Shown here one piece after another: positions 5,673 to 11,370 of a stretch of 12,836 nucleotides of DNA. Positions within the stretch are counted from its first letter, which is position 1. Each line of letters starts with the position of its first letter. The notes below the pieces were generated by a model, which was given only the letters and a program-made list of their open reading frames with translations, did no database searches and was not told where the DNA came from. The position numbers were made by a program, and so were the translations under genes. Origin of the DNA: an uncultured Lysobacterales bacterium (GTDB taxonomy: Bacteria > Pseudomonadota > Gammaproteobacteria > Xanthomonadales > Xanthomonadaceae); NCBI GenBank assembly GCA_946886865.1, contig CAMPJI010000067.1, positions 1 through 12,836 of the forward strand, given 5' to 3'.

Positions 5673-7505
5673 ATGAAGCCCGTTGCACTGCACCGCACCC
5701 TGCTCGCCCTTGCGCTGTCGACCGCCCTGGTCGGCTGTGCCACCACGGCGTCCGCACCTGCACCCGAGGCCAGCGCACGCGCCGGCACGTCGGCGCAGGC
5801 CGAGACCAAGGCCGAGCGGCTCGATGCGCTGTACGCGCAGTACTGGGAGGAGCTGCTCGAGCTCAACCCGCTGGCGGCCACCTTCCAGGGCGACAACCGC
5901 TACAACGACCGGATGCCGAACTTCCTCTCGGAGGACTACCGCGAGAAGTCGCGTGCGTTTACCCAGCGCTGGCTGGAGACGGTCGAGGCGGTGGGATCGG
6001 ATGGGCTGGAAGGCCAGGACCTGCTGAGCTACCAGATCTTCGTGCGCGACGCGAAGAACGAACTGGCCGGCGAGCGTTTCCCCGGCTGGCAGCAGCCGAT
6101 CAACCAGTTCTACAACTTCGCCTCCACTGCCGTGCAACTGGGCTCGGGCACCGGCGCGCAGCCGTTCAAGACGGTCGAGGACTACGACAACTGGCGCAAG
6201 CGCGCCTCGCAGGTCCCGCTGCTGTTCGACACCGCCATCGCCAACAGCCGCATCGGCGTTGAGAACGGCGTGGTGCAGCCGCGTGCCCTGATGGAGAAGG
6301 TGATCCCGCAGCTGGACGCGCTGATCAAGGACGACGCCGAGCAGACGCTGTTCTGGCGCCCGATCGAGACCATGCCCGAGTCGTTCCCCGCCGCCGACCG
6401 CGAGCGGCTGACGGCCGAGTACCGGACGATGATCGAGGACGAGCTGATGCCGGCCTACCGCGAAATGCGGGCATTCGTCGCCGACGAGTACATGCCACAT
6501 GCGCGCGAGACGTCGGGCATGGGCGCGCTGCCCGGCGGCGACGCCTGGTACGCCTTCAATGCCCGCAACTCCACCACCACCGACCTCACGCCCGCGCAGA
6601 TCCACCAGATCGGCCTGGACGAAGTCGCCCGTATCCACGGCGAAATGCGCAAGGTGATGGCGGAGGTCGGCTTCAAGGGTGACCTGCAGGACTTCTTCGC
6701 CTTCATGCGCGATGACGAGCGCTTCCAGTTCGAGAGCGAAGAAGCCCTGCTGACCCACTACCGGGCGCTGGAGGACAAGGTCAACGTCCACATCCCGAAG
6801 CTCTTCTCGCTGACGCCCAAGGCCGCCTTCGAGATCCGCCCGGTGGAACCGTTCCGTGCCCAGTCCGCGGCGGGCGGATCGTACATGCGGCCGAGCGAAG
6901 ACGGCAGCCGCCCCGGCATCTTCTACGTCAATACCTACGACCTGCCGACACGCCAGACCTGGGACGCGGAGGACCTGTTCCTGCACGAGGCCATCCCGGG
7001 CCACCACTTCCAGCTGGCGTTGCAGCAGGAGCTGACCGGCCTGCCCACGTTCCGCCGCTTCGGCGGCGAGACGGCCTTCACCGAGGGCTGGGGCCTGTAT
7101 GCCGAGTCGCTGGGCAAGGACCTGGGCCTGTACTCCGATCCGTACAACTACTTCGGCTATCTGCAGAACGAGCTGTGGCGCGCGATCCGCCTGGTCGTGG
7201 ACACCGGCCTGCACAGCAAGGGCTGGACCCGCGAGCAGGTGATCGCCTACATGCTGGAGAATTCGGCCACCGCCGAAACCCCGGCCATCTCCGAGACCGA
7301 GCGCTACATGGCCATCCCGGGCCAAGCGCTGGCGTACAAGATCGGCGAGCTCAAGATCAAGGAGCTGCGCGCCAAGGCCGAGGCCGAGCTCGGTGCGGAC
7401 TTCGACATCCGCGAGTTCCACGCCGAGGTGCTGAAGGACGGATCGGTGCCGCTGGACGTACTGGAAGGCAAGATCGACCGCTGGATCGCGGCGAAGAAGG
7501 CGTAA
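5673..7505 (+). CDS. DUF885 lipoprotein, zinc-metallopeptidase-like
   Basis: The protein has 610 aa and belongs to the DUF885 family. The N-terminus MKPVALHRTLLALALSTALVGC is a lipoprotein signal with lipobox LVGC, so Cys22 would be lipidated and the protein held in the envelope. The family signature is visible at 437-445 as LHEAIPGHH, with TEGWGLYAE (Glu471) downstream and IPGQALAYKIG near 548-558. This H-E-x3-G-H-H arrangement with a distal Glu looks like a zinc-binding metallopeptidase centre; peptidase activity is inferred, since the family is poorly characterised. The start is set by GGAG six bases before the ATG at 5673 and by the signal peptide beginning there. It is separated by 154 bp from DUF502 and followed by a strong terminator, so it is probably a single-gene unit. 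Confidence 0.93.
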   Translation: MKPVALHRTLLALALSTALVGCATTASAPAPEASARAGTSAQAETKAERLDALYAQYWEELLELNPLAATFQGDNRYNDRMPNFLSEDYREKSRAFTQRWLETVEAVGSDGLEGQDLLSYQIFVRDAKNELAGERFPGWQQPINQFYNFASTAVQLGSGTGAQPFKTVEDYDNWRKRASQVPLLFDTAIANSRIGVENGVVQPRALMEKVIPQLDALIKDDAEQTLFWRPIETMPESFPAADRERLTAEYRTMIEDELMPAYREMRAFVADEYMPHARETSGMGALPGGDAWYAFNARNSTTTDLTPAQIHQIGLDEVARIHGEMRKVMAEVGFKGDLQDFFAFMRDDERFQFESEEALLTHYRALEDKVNVHIPKLFSLTPKAAFEIRPVEPFRAQSAAGGSYMRPSEDGSRPGIFYVNTYDLPTRQTWDAEDLFLHEAIPGHHFQLALQQELTGLPTFRRFGGETAFTEGWGLYAESLGKDLGLYSDPYNYFGYLQNELWRAIRLVVDTGLHSKGWTREQVIAYMLENSATAETPAISETERYMAIPGQALAYKIGELKIKELRAKAEAELGADFDIREFHAEVLKDGSVPLDVLEGKIDRWIAAKKA

Positions 7506-7526
7506 GGCCGAAAGACGCGCGGATCG

Positions 7527-7554
7527 ACGGGCCGGCCCACGCCGGCCCGTTTTT
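7527..7554 (+). terminator. intrinsic terminator after the DUF885 gene
   Basis: ACGGGCCGGC (7527-7536) pairs perfectly with GCCGGCCCGT (7541-7550) around a CCAC loop, and a five-T run (7550-7554) follows. It begins 21 bp after the stop codon. This is the clearest Rho-independent terminator in the window. Confidence 0.93.
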
Positions 7555-7582
7555 CATTCCGGCGTCCGTACCGTCATGCGGG

Positions 7583-7611
7583 TTGTGCAGGCCGGCCCAC
7601 CCACGCACACT
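7583..7611 (+). promoter_or_regulatory. weak candidate promoter for the DNA ligase gene
   Basis: TTGTGC (7583-7588) and CACACT (7606-7611), 17 bp apart, lie between the upstream terminator and the ligase start. Each matches 3 of 6 consensus bases. A promoter is expected here because the preceding gene ends at a strong terminator. Confidence 0.28.
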
Positions 7612-7641
7612 CCAGCCCCCTCTTGCTCAAGGACGAGCCCG

Positions 7642-8517
7642 ATGCGCGCACTTCGTTTGCTGCTGCCTGCCGTACTGGCAATGGCGGCCCTTTCCCCCCG
7701 TCCCGCGCTGCAGGCCGCCGATGCGCCCCCGCGCGCCACCATGCTCGCCTCGTCGCACCGCGATGGCATCGCCGTGCGGGAGTACTGGGTGAGCGAAAAG
7801 CTCGACGGCGTCCGCGGGCACTGGGACGGCGCGCATCTGTGGACGCGCGGCGGTCACCGCATCCATGCGCCGGCGTGGTTTACCCGCGGGTGGCCGGCAA
7901 CGCCGATGGACGGCGAGCTGTGGATCGGACGCGGGCAGTTCGAGCGCACCAGCGCCATCGTGCGCACCGGCCAGCCGGATGACGCCGCGTGGCGCGACAT
8001 GCGCTTCATGGTGTTCGACCTGCCCGCCCATCCCGGCCCGCTCGAGGCACGGCTGGTCGCGTTGCGCCGGAACACCGGCGCCGCAGGCGTGCGATGGCTG
8101 CAGGCCGTGCCGCAGGTGCGGGTGGACGATGCCCGCGCGCTTGAACGGCGTCTCGACGAAGTGGAGGCCCGTGGCGGCGAGGGGCTGATGCTGCACCACC
8201 GTGGCTCGATCTATCGCAACGGACGCAGCGAGTGGCTGCTGAAGTACAAGCGGCATGACGATGCGGAAGCGCGCGTGGTCGCGCACCTGCCCGGCAAGGG
8301 CAAGTACGAAGGGATGACCGGCTCGCTGCTGGTCGAGCGTCCCGATGGTGTGCGGTTCCGGCTGGGCAGTGGCCTGAGCGATGTACAGCGCGCCGACCCA
8401 CCGCCGATCGGTGCGTGGGTCACGTACCGGTACGACGGCTTGACGTCGAAGGGGGTGCCGCGGTTCGCGCGGTTCCTGCGCGTGCGGCACGGCTGGACAC
8501 CCGAAGCGCCGGAATAG
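7642..8517 (+). CDS. ligE: exported ATP-dependent DNA ligase (Lig E type)
   Basis: This 291-aa protein is a minimal ATP-dependent DNA ligase: a nucleotidyltransferase domain plus an OB domain, with no extra DNA-binding domains. Ligase motifs appear in order. Motif I is SEKLDGVRG, with Lys53 the adenylated residue. Then come MDGELWIGR (Glu92), motif III FMVFDLP (122-128), motif IV GGEGLML (Glu180) and motif V WLLKYK (Lys201, Lys203). The OB part from about 210 includes GKGKYEGMTGSLLVE. The N-terminus MRALRLLLPAVLAMAALSPRPALQA is a cleavable Sec signal peptide, so the enzyme should act in the periplasm or outside the cell, as proposed for the Lig E group. The ATG at 7642 is preceded by AAGGACGAG and begins the signal peptide. 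Its physiological DNA substrate is uncertain; incoming or extracellular DNA is the usual proposal. It lies alone after a strong terminator and is convergent with the helicase. Confidence 0.93.
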   Translation: MRALRLLLPAVLAMAALSPRPALQAADAPPRATMLASSHRDGIAVREYWVSEKLDGVRGHWDGAHLWTRGGHRIHAPAWFTRGWPATPMDGELWIGRGQFERTSAIVRTGQPDDAAWRDMRFMVFDLPAHPGPLEARLVALRRNTGAAGVRWLQAVPQVRVDDARALERRLDEVEARGGEGLMLHHRGSIYRNGRSEWLLKYKRHDDAEARVVAHLPGKGKYEGMTGSLLVERPDGVRFRLGSGLSDVQRADPPPIGAWVTYRYDGLTSKGVPRFARFLRVRHGWTPEAPE

Positions 8518-8561
8518 CTGCCAATCCACCGGCCCAGCGACACGGCGGGCAGGACGCGTAC

Positions 8562-8592
8562 AAAGAAAAGGGCCGGCATCACGGCCGGCCCT
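8562..8592 (-). terminator. intrinsic terminator of the RhlE gene, shared with the ligase end
   Basis: AGGGCCGGC (8569-8577) and GCCGGCCCT (8584-8592) form a perfect 9-bp stem with a 6-nt loop. Read on the minus strand, the stem is followed by TTTTCTTT, a good U-tract, 27 bp after the helicase stop codon. On the plus strand only CTCTTC follows, so it would end ligase transcripts less well. Confidence 0.88.
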
Positions 8593-8618
8593 CTTCAACT
8601 CATTGCCCGATGCCTGAC

Positions 8619-9938
8619 TCAGGCACCCGCATCCCGACGCGCGCCGCCGCGGCCGGCGCCGCCACGGTGCTGCTTCGGACCGGCGTGCGCGTGGCGCGCG
8701 GCCGGCTTGCCGTGCGGGCGATGCGCCGGCTTGCGCGGGCCATTATTGCGACCGCCGTTGTTGCTGCGCGGGTTGGGGATGGCGGCGTCCAGGCGGATCG
8801 GACGGCTGGGCGCGTAGCCTTCCACCGCTTCCATCGCGATGTCGTCCTTGAGAATGCGCTGGATCTGGCGCAGCAGGCCGCCCTCGTCGTGCGACACCAG
8901 CGAGATGGCCTCGCCCGTGGCGCCGTTGCGACCGGTGCGGCCGATGCGGTGCACGTAGTCCTCGGCCACCATCGGCAGGTCGAAGTTGATGACCAGCGGC
9001 AGGTTGGGGATGTCCAGGCCGCGCGCGGCGACATCGGTCGCCACCAGCACGCGGACGCGGTTGGCCTTGAACGCGTTGAGCGCCTTCTGCCGGGCCGCCT
9101 GGCTCTTGTTGCCGTGGATCGCCACGGCCTTCAGGCCGGATTTCTCCAACTGCTCGGACAGGCGGTTGCAGCCGTGCTTGGTGCGGCCGAACACGATGAC
9201 CTGGTCGTTCGGGCGCGCCGCCAGGATGTCGACCAGCAGGTCGCGCTTGCGGCCGCTGTCCACGGGGTGCGCGCGGTGGGTGATGGTGTCGACGATGGCG
9301 TTGTTGGCCGCCACCTGCACCTGCTGCGGATTGCGCATGAACTCCAGCGCCAGCGCCTTGAGCTGCGCCTCGAACGTGGCCGAGAACAACAGGGTCTGAC
9401 GGTCGCGCGGCAGCTTGGCGAGGATGCGCTTGATCGCGGGCAGGAAGCCCATGTCGAGCATGCGGTCGGCCTCGTCCATCACCAGGATCTCGATGCCGTC
9501 CAGGCGCGCGGTGCCGCGCTCCAGGTGGTCGATCAGCCGGCCCGGGGTGGCCACCAGGATGTCGACGCCGCGACGCAGGGCGTCGACCTGCGGGCCCATG
9601 CCGGCGCCACCGAAGATGGTGGTGATGCCCATGCGCAGGTGCTTGCCGTAGCCACGCAGGCTGTCGCTGACCTGCACGGCCAGTTCGCGGGTGGGGACCA
9701 GGATCAGCGCGCGCGGCTTGCGCGGGCCGCTGACGCCGGTCTGCTTGGACAGCAGGTTGAGCAGCGGCAGGCCGAATGCGGCGGTCTTGCCGGTGCCGGT
9801 CTGGGCGCCGCCCAGCAGGTCATGGCCGGACAGCACCAGCGGGATGGCCTGGGTCTGGATCGGGGTGGGCGTGTCGTAGCCCTGTTCGGACAACGCGCGC
9901 AGCAACGCGGGCGAAAGCCCGAGGGATTCGAAGGACAT
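8619..9938 (-). CDS. rhlE: DEAD-box ATP-dependent RNA helicase, RhlE type
   Basis: All DEAD-box motifs are present in this 439-aa protein: Q motif (PTPIQ, Phe3 upstream), motif I AQTGTGKT (45-52), Ia PTRELA, GG, Ib TPGR, motif II DEAD (155-158), SAT (186-188), motif IV VIVFGRT, motif V TDVAARGLD (301-309) and motif VI HRIGRTGR (330-337). The two RecA-like domains are followed by a ~60-residue basic, Gly/Asn/His-rich tail, as expected of RhlE rather than DbpA, SrmB or RhlB. The family unwinds short RNA duplexes with ATP in ribosome maturation and RNA turnover. The start at 9938 is chosen because family members begin MSFxSLGLSP and GGAG lies nine bases upstream. A further 32 codons are open upstream but do not resemble the family. 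It is preceded by an unusually long 315-bp gap. Confidence 0.93.
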   Translation of the reverse strand: MSFESLGLSPALLRALSEQGYDTPTPIQTQAIPLVLSGHDLLGGAQTGTGKTAAFGLPLLNLLSKQTGVSGPRKPRALILVPTRELAVQVSDSLRGYGKHLRMGITTIFGGAGMGPQVDALRRGVDILVATPGRLIDHLERGTARLDGIEILVMDEADRMLDMGFLPAIKRILAKLPRDRQTLLFSATFEAQLKALALEFMRNPQQVQVAANNAIVDTITHRAHPVDSGRKRDLLVDILAARPNDQVIVFGRTKHGCNRLSEQLEKSGLKAVAIHGNKSQAARQKALNAFKANRVRVLVATDVAARGLDIPNLPLVINFDLPMVAEDYVHRIGRTGRNGATGEAISLVSHDEGGLLRQIQRILKDDIAMEAVEGYAPSRPIRLDAAIPNPRSNNGGRNNGPRKPAHRPHGKPAARHAHAGPKQHRGGAGRGGARRDAGA

Positions 9939-10253
9939 GTGTTGGAACTCCAGGTGTGCGATCCGCGAACGATGTCGCGGCGTACCCGAAGCGTTCCCTT
10001 GAACCGCGCCACGAGTATTCGAATTTGACGGCACCGGATGCTCCGGACCGTGTCGGCGCTACGAAAGACGTGCGGGATAAAGGCCGCGATCGGCGAGTCA
10101 GGGCAAGGCCTGGAACTCAGTGCGAGGCGGCAGGCATACCTGGGAAACGTACCCCTTGCGGGGAGGCAGCCGTGCGCTGGACGGCGCGAAGTGTAGGCGA
10201 TCCACCCCGCCGGCGCCATCGGCGCGCACGTGCCCCATTCAGGTCCGCCCGGC
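9939..10253. other. intergenic gap upstream of rhlE, no convincing gene
   Basis: These 315 bp between the transporter stop and the helicase start hold no frame I would call a gene. They contain small inverted repeats: CCGGA-tgc-TCCGG (10034-10046), CAGG-CATA-CCTG (10131-10142) and CCCC-TTGC-GGGG (10152-10163). Also present are an ATTCGAAT palindrome (10017-10024) and, on the minus strand, an isolated TACACT -10-like box (10195-10190). None of the hairpins has a clear U-tract. The region could be a long helicase leader, hold an unrecognised small RNA, or carry a terminator for the transporter that I cannot identify. Confidence 0.5.
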
Positions 10254-10988
10254 TCAGCCCAGCGCCACGCCCAGCAAGGTCACCCACCCGATGGTGAACA
10301 CCAGCAGCAGCGCGATCCGCCGGAACGCCTCCTGCGGCACCCGGCGCAGCACCCGCCGCCCCAGCCACGTCCCCGCCAGCGCCACCACCGCGAGCAGCGG
10401 GATCCACGCCAGGTCGTCGGCATGGATGTACCCGTTGCGCCAGTAGACCACCGCGCGGCTGAGGTCGATGCCCATGTCGATGGCCGCCGACGTCGCCACG
10501 AACACCTCCTTGGGCAGGTCGAACGCCGCCAGCGCCAGGCCGCGCACCGCGCCGCCCGTCCCCACCAGCCCCGCCATGCCGCCCGACAGCGCGCCGGCGA
10601 CGACGGCGTTGGAGGTCGTCGGCGCGAACGTCGCCGTCGGCCGCCACAGCAGCCAGCCGCTCAGGCCGATCAGGAATGCCGCGAGCAACCGCTCCAGCCA
10701 GGCCGTCTCGACCAGCGTGCCCGCCAGCCCACCGAGGATGGCGAACAGCACCGATGGCATGCCCAGCCGGACCAGCAGGGGGCGGTCGATGCCGGCGCGG
10801 AACAGGCCCAGCTTGCTGAGGTTGCTGGCCAGGTGGAACAGCGCGGTGATGCCCAGCACCGACTCGAAATCGAAGAAGAAATTGGCGATCGGCACGAAGA
10901 ACACCGACGAACCGAAGCCGCCGACGGTGCCGGCGACCTCCGCCAGCAGGGCCAGGGCGAGAAACAGCAGTGCGCGTTCGATACCCAA
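10254..10988 (-). CDS. TSUP (TauE/SafE) family membrane transporter
   Basis: The protein is about 244 aa and very hydrophobic, with some seven to eight membrane helices in the two-repeat pattern of TauE/SafE (TSUP) transporters. The first repeat shows LLAEVAGTVGGFGSSVFFVP and ITALFHLASNLSKL, and the second has GALSGGMAGLVGTGGAVRG. TSUP members export or import sulfite, sulfoacetate or other organosulfur anions across the inner membrane; the substrate here cannot be read from sequence. I chose a TTG start at 10988 because GGAGG (10999-10995) sits six bases upstream and the first helix begins just after. A GTG at 11012 would add eight arginine-rich residues (PNRRRRA) but would place the Shine-Dalgarno sequence inside the gene. 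No neighbour suggests a sulfur pathway. Confidence 0.9.
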   Translation of the reverse strand: MGIERALLFLALALLAEVAGTVGGFGSSVFFVPIANFFFDFESVLGITALFHLASNLSKLGLFRAGIDRPLLVRLGMPSVLFAILGGLAGTLVETAWLERLLAAFLIGLSGWLLWRPTATFAPTTSNAVVAGALSGGMAGLVGTGGAVRGLALAAFDLPKEVFVATSAAIDMGIDLSRAVVYWRNGYIHADDLAWIPLLAVVALAGTWLGRRVLRRVPQEAFRRIALLLVFTIGWVTLLGVALG

Positions 10989-11370
10989 GGCACGCCTCCG
11001 GCGGTTTGGCACCCGACGGCTGCGGGCCCTGCGACAGCATGCCTCGACGGCGGGCCGTGGCGGCGTCCGTGACCTCCGGCACCCGCCCCCCGGGCGACCC
11101 CGGGGTACCGTCTACCGAAACGCCGGCCACTGCGCCGGTACCGCGGATGACCGGGCGCCCTCGCCGCCCGCACCGGACTGGCCATCCTCGTCGGCCACAG
11201 GCAAAGGCCCGGGCAGGTCCCGGGCCTTTGCCTGTGCGGTCCACGGCCGCTGTAAAGACTCGTTATGACAGCGCCATGACGTTCGACACCCCCGGCGCCG
11301 GCCGATCGGGTCCAAGATGCGCCGTCCGCCCCGCCGGGGCGCACCTACGCCCATGACGTTGGAGAACCAC
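10989..11370. other. intergenic gap between TSUP and M13 genes
   Basis: These 382 bp separate two divergent genes. I see no credible coding region. The gap holds the GGAGG site of the transporter, two GGTACC sites, a perfect 18-bp hairpin (11196-11236, listed separately), and a 10-bp direct repeat CCATGACGTT (11274-11283 and 11351-11360), the second copy just before the peptidase ribosome binding site. Promoters for both genes must lie here, but none is convincing: candidates such as TATGAC (11264-11269) and CAAGAT (11313-11318) lack a matching -35 box. Confidence 0.5.
11196..11236. repeat. perfect 18-bp inverted repeat with 5-nt loop
   Basis: CACAGGCAAAGGCCCGGG (11196-11213) pairs without mismatch to CCCGGGCCTTTGCCTGTG (11219-11236) around CAGGT. 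It lies in the divergent region, upstream of both flanking genes, about 135 bp before the M13 start and 208 bp before the transporter start. No U-tract follows on either strand. The shape is terminator-like, but no recognised transcript ends here, so it may be a leader structure, the end of an unannotated small RNA, or a DNA-level site. Confidence 0.85.

Noticed and set aside
5448..7421. A 657-codon open frame on the minus strand, antisense to the DUF885 gene
   Set aside because: The translation is low-complexity, rich in Val/Gly/Arg/Leu/Gln, and matches no family. It mirrors the GC-rich third codon positions of the real gene, which shows clear DUF885 motifs.
8415..10028. A 537-codon open frame on the plus strand, antisense to rhlE
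   Set aside because: Its composition is an artefact of high GC; the opposite strand encodes a complete DEAD-box helicase with all motifs in order.
10050..10200. A known structured RNA (6S RNA, SRP RNA, tmRNA) in the gap upstream of rhlE
   Set aside because: I looked for the conserved core sequences I know, such as the SRP GGTCAGGTCCGGAAGGAAGC region, on both strands and found none.
10117..11244. A 375-codon minus-strand open frame overlapping the TSUP gene
   Set aside because: It is out of frame with the transporter, Gly/Arg/Ala-rich and without recognisable domains. The TSUP frame has clear membrane helices and family motifs.
11276..11356. A 26-codon open frame (MTFDTPGAGR...) just upstream of the M13 gene, possibly an upstream leader peptide
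   Set aside because: It has no ribosome binding site and no regulatory amino-acid run. Its stop merely overlaps the alternative ATG of the peptidase. Likely chance.
11353..11370. ATG at 11353 as the M13 peptidase start
   Set aside because: The GGAG site at 11361-11364 would then lie inside the gene. The GTG at 11371 is correctly spaced and directly begins the lipoprotein signal.
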